Counted from the stretch's first letter, positions 8,261-18,300 are shown. The stretch is 64,000 nucleotides of DNA from Sinomonas atrocyanea (GCF_001577305.1 NZ_CP014519.1:17964-81963), one strand, 5' to 3'. A program made the numbers and translations. The notes: generated by a model from the sequence alone, not told the origin.

Positions 8261-8809
8261 ATGGATGATCACGGCATGCGATACGACGATGAAGATGAGA
8301 TCAAGAAGGCGCTTGGAATCAAGTCATGGAGGAATCTCTCCAAGGGCAAGATGATCAAGTTCGCAGCCATGATGCCCGACATGGATACGGAAGTGGCGCT
8401 AAAGATCATCGAGCAGTTCCCTGAATTCACGAAGTTCGCCATGGACGCTGTTGACGCGATGGAGAAACGGCACGAGTCTACGCTCGCAGCAAACAAACAA
8501 AGCCAAGAACACGTTCATCGAGCCTTTCAAGAAATCAGGGAAATCTTGCGGGGGGAACTCAACAAGGAGGGCCTGAGCTGGGAGGAGAAGAAGTTCCTGA
8601 TTGAGCAAATCCAGCAGACTGGAAGGCTGGAGTTCCAAAAGGACAGTGAAAACAAGAAGTTCTTGGATGCGGTTCTTAAGAAGGTACTGTTGGGGGCTGG
8701 TGCCGCACTCGCCCTCGGGGTGGTTTTTGTCGGCGGTAAAATTTTGGGCGAGAGCAGTGATAGTTCCGAGGACTCTCTTGATACGCCGGAGGATTCTCTG
8801 GAAGCTTGA
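8261..8809 (+). CDS. Unknown protein with C-terminal membrane helix, low GC
   Basis: This 182-aa protein is rich in Lys, Glu, Asn and Ile and clearly lower in GC than its surroundings, suggesting recent transfer. Residues 1-130 are charged and helical (ALGIKSWRNLSKGKMIKF, then EIREILRGELNKEGLSWEEK) and likely form a coiled coil. One membrane helix follows at about 145-165 (LLGAGAALALGVVFVGGKI), and the tail is an acidic Ser/Asp/Glu stretch. This tail-anchored layout is typical of signalling or defence membrane proteins, but I recognize no family. ATG 8276 is an alternative start. The TIR-like gene at 9946 shares the low-GC character and may belong to the same acquired patch. Confidence 0.7.
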   Translation: MDDHGMRYDDEDEIKKALGIKSWRNLSKGKMIKFAAMMPDMDTEVALKIIEQFPEFTKFAMDAVDAMEKRHESTLAANKQSQEHVHRAFQEIREILRGELNKEGLSWEEKKFLIEQIQQTGRLEFQKDSENKKFLDAVLKKVLLGAGAALALGVVFVGGKILGESSDSSEDSLDTPEDSLEA

Positions 8810-9285
8810 GGGAGCGGCGTACTCGGCATGACTCGGGCTCTGTGCACCCTGACGTGGCTCGGGTTGGCGCCGGACCCGACATAGCGTCCTCGCCGTCAAC
8901 GAGTGCGGCGACGGGCCAGAGCTCGGAGTTGGCGCTGCGGCGATCCGCTCGGAGGGCGATTGTCCAAGACCACACCGAGCATGTGCGGTTTGCTGCGCAG
9001 TATCTGGGGGTGGTGGACTCCGGTGTCGCTGGAGTTGAGGGAGCAGGACGAGTTCCTGTTGGTGGCGGTACCTGGCCGATTAGGCGCCTGATTTTCTCCA
9101 TTGGTAAGGGCACCCCTAGCTGATGGGGAAGTACGACGACGAGGAACCCCACCCGTCAGATGAAGGCACGTTTCCGTCGTCGGGTTTCGATGTCTGGTCT
9201 GGCCTCTTCGTCATCGAGCAGCCCCGTGGTAGAACCTTTCTGGCACCTGTACGAGGTGCCTCCACTGGGGAGGAGCAGCATCACA
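8810..9285. other. Gap without a supportable gene
   Basis: Several short frames cross this 476-bp stretch on both strands, but none has a ribosome-binding site together with natural composition. It may hold degraded coding sequence. No repeats of note were seen. Confidence 0.35.
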
Positions 9286-9501
9286 ATGTCCAATGTGTTC
9301 GTCGAGCCGTTGCCGAAGGGAAGTTCGGCAGCGGCCACCAGTTATGCGCTTGAGTACGCGCATGGGGCAAGTGTCACCGGAAGGGAATATCCCACGCAGC
9401 AGCAGGCGATCAACGCTGCGAGGCAGCTCGGTCACCGTCCGCTCGTCGCCCGGGTGCGGAATACGGACAAGGGGAATCCAGACCACTGGCGCGCCGCCTG
9501 A
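9286..9501 (+). CDS. Small conserved-type hypothetical protein (DUF2188-like)
   Basis: This 71-aa protein begins MSNVFVEPLPKGS, and its ATG is preceded by GGGGAGGAG about 11 bases upstream. The pattern is an N-terminal strand, YALEYAHGASVTGREYPTQQ, a helix (AINAARQLGH) and a final strand PLVARVRN ending DHWR. This strand-strand-helix-strand design resembles DUF2188 proteins, small single-domain proteins of unknown role common in bacteria and plasmids. In-frame codons upstream to 9160 lack such structure, so the shorter start is preferred. Confidence 0.65.
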   Translation: MSNVFVEPLPKGSSAAATSYALEYAHGASVTGREYPTQQQAINAARQLGHRPLVARVRNTDKGNPDHWRAA

Positions 9502-9945
9502 GGATTAACGTCCTCGCTTGAGGCTAATCGAAGCACCCGCCGAGGGCGGAGGACCGTATGTGCGGTTCCCGCCCTCGGAACGCTACCAGCGCCTTAGTAT
9601 CTCGATGGGTTCCAAGACGGTCCGGAGCGTAGCGCTTAGCGCGCCTTCACTGGGCATTTTGCGATCGGGCAGCAAATGGGAATCAGAGGGCGCCTCCGTA
9701 GCTCCTCGAAGGGAAGGGCGCGAGGCTCCCGAGATATCCCCCGAGGGCCGCTACCGGACGTTGCCTTCGCGTGCACGAGGCCCCCACAGCTCTCACCCGT
9801 CAGGCCCGCGATCGGCACCAACGGCGACCGGTCGTGCCAGGAGGTCACTGCGCCTCTCGCGACGCCGGCATGCAGTCCGATCTCGGGCTCGACGGCCAAC
9901 TCCTCCACACGCCGCAACCGGTTCCTGTGCAAGTCGGGACGGGTC
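9502..9945. other. Gap without a supportable gene
   Basis: This 444-bp region precedes the TIR-like gene. Overlapping open frames exist but look like shadows, with no ribosome-binding sites or motifs. It presumably contains the promoter for 9946. Confidence 0.35.
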
Positions 9946-10911
9946 ATGAATAATTATGAGATGTTTCCCGCATCTGAGGCCGCGCAGTCGGGCCGGAATC
10001 TAGGCCCCTCCCTTGTAGACGCTTTTGCAGAGTTTTGGACTGGAGGTGAGGGCCCAAGGCATACAGTTATCGACCGGAAGATTGCTGCGGCCGGTCTCAC
10101 CCCTACGCCGGATGTTAGCAAGGAGCGAAAAATTGTAGATGCTTTCATGGCCGCAGACGACGGCCAAGCCTATATCCTCATGCGCGGACTGCTCGAAGCC
10201 CTCCGGGAATTCTCAAACGGACGGTACTCGCAAGGCCGATTGGAGAACACGGGCGCTGGTGTCCGCCTTCGCAAAGCCATCGAGTCAGCAGGGTATCTTC
10301 TGAATGAGGATTTCGAGCTGGTAGATGATGGGAAAGAAACTGTCGCAATGCCGTCACTGCGAACGAGGCCGAACCCGGCTTGGCAGCCAGGGCAACTTGC
10401 TCAGGCACATCCGACGCTAGGGGTTCAAGTAACGGCTCAGGAGAAGGCGGAGATTCTTAAAGCTGGAACTACCAAGATTCCTCCCAAGGAAATTTTCTTG
10501 GTGCACGGCCACGATGAAATGGCAGTGCTTAGTGTATCTGATTGGGTTCACGAATTGACCGGGGTGAAGCCCATCATCCTTATGAAGCAGCTCAACAAGG
10601 GCCACACGCTGATTGAGAAGTTCGAGTCATACTCGAAGGACGCAGCATGTGCGATCGTCCTCATGACACCGGACGACGAAGCGCGGGCCAAACGCACGCC
10701 GACGAGCGATCTTGCAGAGCGGGCTCGTCAAAATGTCGTGTTCGAACTCGGATACTTCTACGGCAAACTCAAACGCGAAAATGTCATTGTTCTAAACTTC
10801 GGGGTAGAACTTCCTGGTGATATCAACGGACTGGTCTACATCGACAAAGATAATTGGAAAATTGACCTTGGAAGGGAGCTCGCTGGACTCGGGTATCGGG
10901 CGCACCTCTGA
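9946..10911 (+). CDS. TIR-like (Cap12/PF10137-type) nucleotide-binding protein
   Basis: This 321-aa protein consists of an N-terminal helical domain (residues 1-165) of unknown identity and a C-terminal TIR-like domain from about residue 180. The latter shows KEIFLVHGHDEMAVLSVSDW, IILMKQLNKGHTLIEKFE, then CAIVLMTPDDEA and ERARQNVVFELGYFYGKL. These are hallmarks of PF10137 proteins, whose TIR-like domains cleave NAD+ in defence systems such as CBASS. The conserved Glu in VVFELGYF is the candidate catalytic residue. GC content is lower than neighbouring genes, indicating transfer. It stands alone with no adjacent nucleotidyltransferase, so the N-terminal domain may sense infection directly. The ATG at 9946 is chosen from the composition change; upstream in-frame sequence is shadow. 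Confidence 0.8.
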   Translation: MNNYEMFPASEAAQSGRNLGPSLVDAFAEFWTGGEGPRHTVIDRKIAAAGLTPTPDVSKERKIVDAFMAADDGQAYILMRGLLEALREFSNGRYSQGRLENTGAGVRLRKAIESAGYLLNEDFELVDDGKETVAMPSLRTRPNPAWQPGQLAQAHPTLGVQVTAQEKAEILKAGTTKIPPKEIFLVHGHDEMAVLSVSDWVHELTGVKPIILMKQLNKGHTLIEKFESYSKDAACAIVLMTPDDEARAKRTPTSDLAERARQNVVFELGYFYGKLKRENVIVLNFGVELPGDINGLVYIDKDNWKIDLGRELAGLGYRAHL

Positions 10912-11478
10912 CCGCAGGAAACTGCTCGACGCAGCTGCGCTGCACCAGTTCGGCGAAGGACACCATACGGGCGGCAGCCGACTCCTTCTCAGGATCCGGC
11001 AACTGGCGTTTCGAAACCTCTATGTCTCGAAACGCATGCCATGCAAGACCTGTCCCATCAAAGGTTTGGCACCGCTCTGTTCCGAGACCGGCTGAGCGGG
11101 ACACATTGCTGAGACTTGCTTGGCTCGGGACTTCATCGAAGGTCCAGCAAGCTCGGAGAGTGGAGGGGATGGGGATTTGATCGACCGATGCTAGGGGCTC
11201 CGAGCGGTGCCGGTATCCATCTCCAGGGGGCCGAAGGCCTCTGGCTGGCTTCACGCGCCGGCCCTACCTTCGAAGTGTGCTGGCCTGCCGCCTTCGGGAT
11301 GGGGAGCTGGCACTCGGCGCCCCGTCTCGACCGCCCCCCAAAAGCCGGGGCGGGGCGACCGCCTGCATGGACCGAGAGTGCCGCAGGCAGGACCGCCCGC
11401 ATGCCCGTCTCGTTAAAGGAACCATGACGCGAGGGGTGCTGAGTCCGCAGACATCTTGGCGGGCAAGAGCTGGACGGG
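10912..11478. other. Gap downstream of the TIR-like gene
   Basis: This stretch of about 570 bp contains no frame with both natural composition and a start signal. It spans the change from the lower-GC patch back to GC-rich DNA and may include degenerate remnants. Confidence 0.35.
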
Positions 11479-11516
11479 CCGCGGCCCCTGCCCAGGGGGG
11501 AGAGCAGGGGCCGCGG
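11479..11516 (-). terminator. Strong hairpin terminator of the permease operon
   Basis: A perfect 13-bp stem (CCGCGGCCCCTGC with its complement) and a 12-nt loop sit 13 bases past the stop of the flavin reductase gene. Confidence 0.7.
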
Positions 11517-11528
11517 GTCTCCGGGATT

Positions 11529-12185
11529 TCAGGCGGGATGGCCTGTGAGTCCGTACGACTCGGCCTCTGAGGCCTCTGGGACGTTCATCTCGAAGGTCTC
11601 GGTGATGGACGTGTAGTCGTGGTATCCCATGCGTGCCAGGGGGCGGATCTTCTCGATGTCGAGGCGGCCGTCCACTGTGATGACGTCGTCGTTGATGTGG
11701 ATCCTTTCGACCTGGGCGAAGACGATGTCGATGGTGCCGACGTTGGAGTTGCCGGTCATCCGGTGGGTCGAGAGGTACCGGCATTCGAAGTGGACCGGGC
11801 TCTCGGCCACCATGGGCGTGGGGGAGAGCTCGGCGTAGCGCTTGGTGACGCCGGCGCGGTCGAACTCGCTCTCCTGGAACGGCAGGGCCATCGCGGAGAT
11901 ATTGACTGCCTCGCGGAGGTCGTAGGTGGCCATGTTCCACACGAACCAGCCGGTCTGCTCGGCGTTGAGCACTGTGTCCTTGCGGCGACCGTCCGGGTAC
12001 TGGTTGGCGCTGAACATCACCATGGGCGGGTCGAAGGTCAGGTTCTGCCACTGGCTGTAGGGGGCGAGGTTCTCCACGCCGTCCGGGCTCACGCTCGAGA
12101 GCCACCCGATGGGTCGCGGGACGGTGCAGCTCTTGAAGGGCGAGTACTGCAGGGGGGCGCGTTCGGTGGACGGGTCGTACTTCAC
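11529..12185 (-). CDS. Flavin reductase-like FMN-binding split-barrel protein
   Basis: This 218-aa protein belongs to the DIM6/NTAB flavin reductase-like family. The core shows the typical opening SPFKSCTVPRPIGWLSS, then NLAPYSQWQNLTFDPPMVMF, the flavin-contact region QTGWFVWNMATYDL, and VHFECRYLS. Such proteins bind FMN and either reduce it for a partner monooxygenase or act as oxidoreductases. The GTG start at 12185 overlaps the stop of the upstream permease gene (GTGA), so the two are translationally coupled. The pairing suggests that an imported nucleobase-like substrate is oxidized, but no monooxygenase partner lies in the window. Confidence 0.85.
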   Translation of the reverse strand: MKYDPSTERAPLQYSPFKSCTVPRPIGWLSSVSPDGVENLAPYSQWQNLTFDPPMVMFSANQYPDGRRKDTVLNAEQTGWFVWNMATYDLREAVNISAMALPFQESEFDRAGVTKRYAELSPTPMVAESPVHFECRYLSTHRMTGNSNVGTIDIVFAQVERIHINDDVITVDGRLDIEKIRPLARMGYHDYTSITETFEMNVPEASEAESYGLTGHPA

Positions 12186-13624
12186 AGGGTCTCCTCGAGG
12201 GCGGCGGCGGCGGGCGCCGGGTTCTGGGTGTGCTGGCTCGCGCTGTGGGCACGGACGGTGTCGGCCGTCTGGAGCCGTACGGCGCGGGATGAGAGGTAGT
12301 AGAGGCCGCCGGCAACGACGAGCCCGATGATCCAGGCGATCTCGGCGCCCCCGAGCAGGTCCGCGATCGGGCCGACGTAGAGCGAGCTGTTCATGAACGG
12401 GATCTGGATGAGGACGCCGACGGCGTAGGCGATGAACGCGCCCTTGTTGAAGCGTCCGTACTCGCCGTCGCGCTTGAACAGCTCCGAGATCCGGTACCGC
12501 TCCTTCCGGACCCAGTAGTAGTCGACGAGGTTGATCGCGGACCACGGGGTCATGAAGTAGAGCAGGAACAGCAGGAAGTCGGTGAAGTTGACCAGGAAGT
12601 TGCTGCTGGCCGCGAGGGCGATGCCCAGAGAGACGGCCGAGATCACGATGACGTAGGCCGAGCGGGCCCGGGTCCCGACGCGGTCCTTTCCCGCGAGGGA
12701 GGTGACGATGGTGGCCAGGGACATGTACCCGCCGTAGGAGGAGAGGGTGTTGCCGGTGAGCTTGCCGAGGATGACCGCGAGCAGGACGAGCGGCCAGATA
12801 GCGCCTCCGAGTCCGGCGAGGTAGCCGACCTGGTCGTGGCCGAAGGCCTTCCCGCCCAGGGCGGCGGCGAGGGCGCCGAGGGTCATGGCGAGGGAGCCGC
12901 CGAGGACGCTGCCGAGGAAGGTCCACCCGATTGTGGCCTTCTTGGGGGTGCTCTCGGGCAGGTAGCGGGAGTAGTCGGCGATGTACGGGCCGAAGGTCAG
13001 CTGCCAGGAGGCCGAGAGGGAGATGCCCAGGACGAAGGCGGCGCCGTCGAACGCCGGCGTTTCGGCGACTGCGCGGATGTTCCCATCCGAGATGATGCGG
13101 ACCAGGAGGATCACGAACACGACGGCGCTGAGCACCGCGGCGACGTGGGAGAACCTGTGGATCCAGCGGTAGCCGACGATCGCCAAGGCGGTGGACATGA
13201 GCGCGAAGACCATCGCGCCTATCTGGGCCGGGACGTGGAAGAGCGTCCCGATGGCCTGCCCGCCGAGGACGAGGCCGGTGGCGTAGAAGCCCACATAGAT
13301 CATCAGCGCGAGGACCAAGGGCAGGATCGCGCCGAAGTAGCCGAACTGGGCCCGGCTCTGGATCATCTGCGGCACCCCGAGCTTGGGCCCCTGCGCGGAG
13401 TGCAGGGCGGTGAAGAAGCCGCCCACCGCGTTGCCGATGATGATGGCAGGGATGGACCAGAGCGCGCTGTTGCCCAGGATGACGAACAGGGCGCCGGTGA
13501 CCACGGCGGTGATGGAGGTGTTGGCCGCGAACCAGACGAACATCAGGCTCCGCGGTGAACCGTGCCGTTCCTCCGGTGGGATGAAGTCGATCGAACGCCG
13601 TTCGACGGTGGCGGTCTTCGCCAT
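12182..13624 (-). CDS. NCS1-family nucleobase/allantoin-type permease
   Basis: This 480-aa membrane protein has about 12 predicted helices, the normal size for nucleobase:cation symporter-1 transporters (cytosine, allantoin, hydantoin, thiamine). Seen are the N-terminal RSIDFIPPEERHGSPRSL, the helix-1 motif FVWFAANTSITAVVTG, and the loop ALHSAQGPKLGVPQMIQSRA, which is typical of the CodB/Mhp1 group, plus LTGNTLSSYGGYMSLATI. ATG 13624 is chosen because GAGG precedes it by 6 bases and the family begins near here. It is co-transcribed with the flavin reductase-like gene and lies divergent from a GntR regulator, so substrate-induced expression is likely. The exact substrate cannot be read from sequence. 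Confidence 0.9.
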   Translation of the reverse strand: MAKTATVERRSIDFIPPEERHGSPRSLMFVWFAANTSITAVVTGALFVILGNSALWSIPAIIIGNAVGGFFTALHSAQGPKLGVPQMIQSRAQFGYFGAILPLVLALMIYVGFYATGLVLGGQAIGTLFHVPAQIGAMVFALMSTALAIVGYRWIHRFSHVAAVLSAVVFVILLVRIISDGNIRAVAETPAFDGAAFVLGISLSASWQLTFGPYIADYSRYLPESTPKKATIGWTFLGSVLGGSLAMTLGALAAALGGKAFGHDQVGYLAGLGGAIWPLVLLAVILGKLTGNTLSSYGGYMSLATIVTSLAGKDRVGTRARSAYVIVISAVSLGIALAASSNFLVNFTDFLLFLLYFMTPWSAINLVDYYWVRKERYRISELFKRDGEYGRFNKGAFIAYAVGVLIQIPFMNSSLYVGPIADLLGGAEIAWIIGLVVAGGLYYLSSRAVRLQTADTVRAHSASQHTQNPAPAAAALEETL

Positions 13625-13682
13625 TGCAGACCTCGGATCTATTGGGGTGGGAAGGGTGGGTGTGAACTGGGCTACACCAGTA

Positions 13683-13704
13683 TGCGACCGATATACCGGT
13701 TGCA
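13683..13704. promoter_or_regulatory. Palindromic operator between permease and GntR genes
   Basis: A 22-bp near-palindrome centred on ACCGATATACCGGT, with outer TGC/GCA arms and 18 of 22 matching positions, lies 26 bp before the regulator start in the divergent promoter. It is the likely binding site of the adjacent GntR protein. Confidence 0.6.
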
Positions 13705-13729
13705 CAAGGGTTCCCGCTAGAGTGGACGC

Positions 13730-14374
13730 ATGATGCAGCAAGGCAAGGCCGCTCACGCCTACGAGGAGATCGAGCGGCTCATCGTCCTCCAAGAGCTCCC
13801 GCCGGGCTCGCTCGTGTCCGAGGCCGTGCTGATGGAGAAGACGGGGCTGGGCCGCACGCCGGTGCGGGAGGCGCTCCAGCAGCTGGCCCGCAACCGCATG
13901 GTGGAGATCCATCCGAACAAGGGCGTCCTGGTCCCGCCGGCCTCGGTCGAGGCGCAGCTGCGCATGCTCGAGCTGCGGCGGGTACTGGAGGCTCTTGCCG
14001 TCCGACTCGCCTGCCAGAACGCCGGCCGGGGGGACCATGCCCGGATGCAGGCCATGGTGGACCTGCTCCAGGCAGACAGGCTCTCCCTCGCCGAGTACGC
14101 CGAAACGGTCAAGGACACGCACCAGATGATCGTGGAAGCCAGCCACAACGAGTACCTCGCCGACGCGATGGCGCCGCTCCAAGGGCTCTCCCGGCGCTTC
14201 TGGCTCGCCCACGTGCGCGACGAGCAGGGGGAGATGGCTCGCGGCGCCCAGCTGCACCTCGCCATCCTGCGCCACGTCCTGGCTCGCGACGCCGACGCCG
14301 CAGAGAAGGCCTCCCACGCCCTCAACGACTACCTCGTCGAATTCGCCTACAGCACCCTCCGCACCCAGCAATAG
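13730..14374 (+). CDS. GntR-family (FadR/FCD) transcriptional regulator
   Basis: This 214-aa protein has an N-terminal winged helix (residues 8-75: AYEEIERLIVLQELPPGS, then MEKTGLGRTPVREALQQLAR and VEIHPNKGVLVPP) and a C-terminal all-helical FCD ligand domain (LELRRVLEALAVRLACQN, HQMIVEASHNEYL, HLAILRHVLARDADAAE). FCD domains bind carboxylated or nucleobase-derived ligands, often with a metal held by Asp/His residues. The gene diverges from the NCS1 permease, and a 22-bp palindrome lies in the shared promoter. It probably represses the permease operon and itself until the transported compound appears. Confidence 0.9.
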   Translation: MMQQGKAAHAYEEIERLIVLQELPPGSLVSEAVLMEKTGLGRTPVREALQQLARNRMVEIHPNKGVLVPPASVEAQLRMLELRRVLEALAVRLACQNAGRGDHARMQAMVDLLQADRLSLAEYAETVKDTHQMIVEASHNEYLADAMAPLQGLSRRFWLAHVRDEQGEMARGAQLHLAILRHVLARDADAAEKASHALNDYLVEFAYSTLRTQQ

Positions 14375-15007
14375 GGCAGGCCCGGGCACCCATCCAAGCC
14401 CCTTCGGGTTGCAGGGCCGAGCGCTCACCAAAGGAACCTATTACGAGACGAAGGTCCGGATACGACGATGACAGTGGGCCGCCTTAGGCAAGCGGGTGAA
14501 GCTTCGCTCCGGCCTTTGTCCAGCCATCGAAGTCACCCTCACTCTGCCCCTGCAGAACCACGTGGAAAGGTGCAGGACGAACCGCCAGGCCAGAGTCCAA
14601 CCAGCCCAGTGCTCTGTAGCCACGTCCTTCGATTCCAGCCATGAACATGAGGAATGGAGGAGAGACGCCGCTCGATCGTTCTGCAGAACCCATCGTGTCA
14701 CCTGGTTCGATTGAAGCTCATATAGTTATCTGTGGCGTAGAAAGCTGAATTATCGCTTGTCACAAGACGGTTGGATTCGCATGGCACGCACTTTACCTTC
14801 ATGCTCAAATCACGTTCCTGATAAGTGGCCAGCTCTGTGAGGTCCGATGGGGTGACGGACGAGGTGTTTACAAGGCCGCTGCCAGGTTCGGGGCTCCTCC
14901 GTGGCCGTTCACGCCGCCGCGGAGAGTTGTTGGTATCAGGTGACGGCCGAGTGTAATGTCGCCGGAGCGACGTGGTACTCCTCTGCCACATGGCATCCTG
15001 AGGTTCA
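14375..15007. other. 633-bp gap between GntR gene and toxin locus
   Basis: No convincing gene. A minus-strand open frame ending at 14698 contains a short stretch with two cysteines (KVKCVPCESNRLV) and an AT-richer end near 14720-14760. It could be a remnant of an old toxin or immunity cassette, a common feature beside polymorphic toxins. Confidence 0.35.
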
Positions 15008-15313
15008 TCAAGTGACCGAAAATGAGTCAAGTCCCTTAGGCCATAGAACTATGTATTCAGCTCCGTTCAGATCACGGTAGGCGGCTCGAAGGTCGTTTCC
15101 GCGAGGCCGGTCGTGAAGAATCTCCTGGACACGTCTAAACGTCTCCTGTGGATTTGCCGTAGTGATGTAGATATTCATCTCCTCGGCGCCAATATCGTGG
15201 CCGTCGACCTCCGCAGAGCCTAACCCTTCATCAATTAACCGATCTTCCATATCAATCAAGATATCGAGATCTGTTGGTGAATTTACATCCCATTGCAACG
15301 TTAGGTAGTACAT
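15008..15313 (-). CDS. Probable immunity protein for the RHS/GIY-YIG toxin
   Basis: This 101-aa acidic protein begins MYYLTLQWDVNSPTDLDI, 8 bp after the stop of the RHS toxin gene and in the same direction, the standard position for a cognate immunity gene. The sequence alternates strands and helices, contains many Asp/Glu residues (DMEDRLIDEGLGSAEVDG), and ends with strand EYIVLWPKGLD. Acidity suits a protein that masks a basic nuclease. GC is lower than in the RHS core, as expected for a swappable toxin-immunity tip. No named immunity family is recognized; the assignment rests on position, size and charge. Confidence 0.7.
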   Translation of the reverse strand: MYYLTLQWDVNSPTDLDILIDMEDRLIDEGLGSAEVDGHDIGAEEMNIYITTANPQETFRRVQEILHDRPRGNDLRAAYRDLNGAEYIVLWPKGLDSFSVT

Positions 15314-15321
15314 TTTATCCC

Positions 15322-18300
15322 TTAGTACGGGGGAGGCAGCAGGCCCTTTTTGATTTGAATCTGAACATAGATGGACTGGCCCTCCTCCGGGCCAATAGGC
15401 AGGGTGGAGTGGAGATCTCGCTCTAGGGCGAGCATATCTCTTCGCTCACCAGTGGCCAAAATTTTGAGGCTTCCGCCATTCAACTGTGCGGCGGTATATC
15501 GGGTTGATGGATTGTTGCTGATGCCGTACTTTAGATGTTCGCCATCTGGCCCAAGTTTCTGGTATAGCGAGCACGAGTTGTGAACCAGAATCGGCGTTTC
15601 GCCGGCGTAATAGGTGTGGATCTTGTCGATCTGGAGGTTGTATGCGGTTAGCTCCGCCTTGTATCGCTTGAGCCCCGCGATAGGGAGGAGAGCGCCGCCG
15701 GTGGTTTGGATTTGTTCTCCGATTTTGAGGTCGGATGCGTCGGTGAACGTCTTGGTGGTGGCGTTCCAGATCGGATGTCCGTCTGTGGAGTGGAGTGTGG
15801 AGCCGTCGACGAGAGTGATGTCGACCATGTCGTGGGGCCCGCTGTGGCGTATGAGTGCTTGGACGTCCTCTGCAGCGGTAGTTCCCTTTTCGGGGTCGGT
15901 GGCTATGACGCGGTCGCCGACCCTCACTTCGGCGATGGGTTTACGTGTGCCGTCCTCCATGAGAACGGGGGTGTCTGAAGTGAAGCTGTTGAGACAGGAC
16001 TCGGCGGCGTCACGGCCGAGGGCAGATGTTCCTCTGGCAGCACCGCCGAGTCTTCCTGCTATCGTGCCGACAGCTTTGCCTGCGGCCCCGCCGGCGAGGC
16101 CCCAGGCGGTGTCCTCGAGGAAGTGGGTGGCGAGGTCGTCGGGTGGGGCGGTCCAGTTGGTGTCTGCTGCGTAGCCGGTGGTGGTGAGGGCTCCGCCGAG
16201 GACGGCTGCGCCGATGAGGCAGCCGAGGCCTGCGGTGGCGGCGCAGAGTGCTGCGCCGGCGACGAGGGCGAGGGCTGTGGCTGCGATTTCGTATTTGTGC
16301 TGGGCGAGGTAGGGGTCGGGGGCGGGCGTGGTGGTTCGCTGTGCGGAGACGGTGTGGGTGTTTCCGGGGGCTGGTGGTGGCGGTGGGGCTGTGTAGGCGG
16401 GGGCGGGTGGGTAGTAGGTGCCGGCGTAGGAGTTGTTGACGTAGGTGCCGGGGTTGTAGGTGCGGAGGGGGTGGAAGGGGTTGAGGTATTCGGGGTAGAC
16501 GGGGGCGGGGTGCCATTGGCCTGGGGTGACGTTGGCGGTGGGGGAGTGCCAGCTCATGCCGTCGTCGGCGAGGGCGAGGCCGATCCAGAGGCCGGTGGGG
16601 TCGGAGGTGTTGACGGGTTCGTTGTTGGCGTAGGCGTAGGGGGAGTAATTGCGGGCGTCTTTGAGGTCGAGGACGGGGTCCGGGGCGGTGAAGGCGCCGA
16701 GGACGGGGTCGTAGTCGCGGGCGCCGAGGTGGGTGAGGCCGGTGGCGGTGTCGGCGGTGCCGCCGAGGTAGCCGGTGGCTGCGGAGAACGCGGCGGGGTT
16801 GGCTCCGTTGGTTCCGGGGCCTGTGGCTGCGGCGGGTGCTGCGGTGAGTGCTTGGTTCCCTGTGCCGGTCATGGTGGGGCCGCGGGTGAGGCCGTAGGGG
16901 TCTGTGCGGCGGGTTGTGGTCGGGATGGGGTTGGTGCCGCCGCCGGTGGTGGGTCCGGTGATGGTCAGGGCGGTGTTGAGGGGGTCTGCGGTGATGAAGG
17001 CGGTGGCGGAGCCGGTTGCGGCGGTGGTGGCGGTCCGCTGGGCAACTGTCCTGCCGGCGAAGGTGAAGCTGCGGGTGGCTGTGGTGGGCCCGGTGGTGGG
17101 GGCGTAGACGGTGGTGCTGCCGATGAGGGCGGTGGTTCCGGTCCCGTCGGTGATGCCGGCGAGGGTGCCGTCTGCGGTGTAGTAGCGGGTTCCGGTCTTG
17201 TCGGTGCCTGCGGTCTTGGGCGAGCCGGTGGGGGCGGCGGGGTTGGGGTTGGCGGGGATGGTGCTGGTGCCGGTGGCGGTGGCGATCTTGCCGTCGGGGG
17301 TGTAGGCGAGGGCCTGGCCGGCGCGGTTGGTCATGCGTCCGGCGGGGTCGTAGCCGAAGGCGTCGGTTGTGGTGGTGGAGCCTGTGGTGCGCTTGATGCT
17401 GGTGAGTCTGTGGGGGCCGCCGTTTCCGTAGGTGTAGTCCTCGGTGGCGGCGATGGTGCCGTCGGCGTTGTAGCGGGTGGCCTTTGAACGGTCGCTGGTG
17501 GCGTTGTACTCGTAGGCCTGGGCGTAGGGGGCGGGGCCGCCAATTTTGGTGGGGCTGAAGCCGCCGGTGCAGTCGGCGGCGGAGGTGGCCCAGACCTGGG
17601 AGAGGCGGTTGGCCCAGTCGTAGGTGTAGCACTGGCGGTCTGCCGGGGGTGGGCTGGTGCGGGTGGGGTAGGCGGTGGTGGTGGAGGTGAGCCGGCCGGT
17701 GGGGTCGTAGGAGTAGTCGGTCTTGCCGAGGTCGGTGGTGGTGCCCTTGGCGCTGTTCCAGGCTTGGGCGGTGGTGAGGTTGCCGGTGGTGGCGTCCCAG
17801 GTGTACTGGACGGTGGTGGCGCCCATGGTGTCGGCGCCGGCGGTTCCAGTGGAGGTGTCGTTCTGGTCGTAGCCGCCCATGGCGTTGAGGTTGTTGTAGC
17901 CGACGTTGGTGGCGTAGCGGACGTTGTACTGGGAGATGAGCCCGGAGGGCAGGTCGAGGGCGTTGTAGGTGTTCTGGATGCCCTCGCGGGGCAGGGGTCC
18001 TGCGGCGGGGACGTAGCTGATGGTGGGCAGGCCGGCTGCGCCGTACTTGATGGTGGTGTCGTAGGTGGCGGCGAGGGTTCCGAAGGCGGCGGGGAGGGTG
18101 AGCTTGATGTCGCCGGGCTGGTAGGCGGCGTTGTAGGAGGAGTAGTCGGTGGTGACGGCCTGGTCTTGGTTGGGCCCGTTGTAGCGGGTGGAGGAGGCGG
18201 GCTGGCCCTTCTTCTCGGTGTCCCAGGTGGTGGTGGTGAGGGTCTTGGCCTGCTGTCCTGCCAGTGCTGTGGAGGTGTTGGTGACGCGGTCGAGGGTGTC

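Noticed and set aside
13730..14374. Treating the permease frame as starting far upstream (from 14431)
   Set aside because: That segment is antisense to the GntR gene. Natural permease sequence and a ribosome-binding site begin at 13624.
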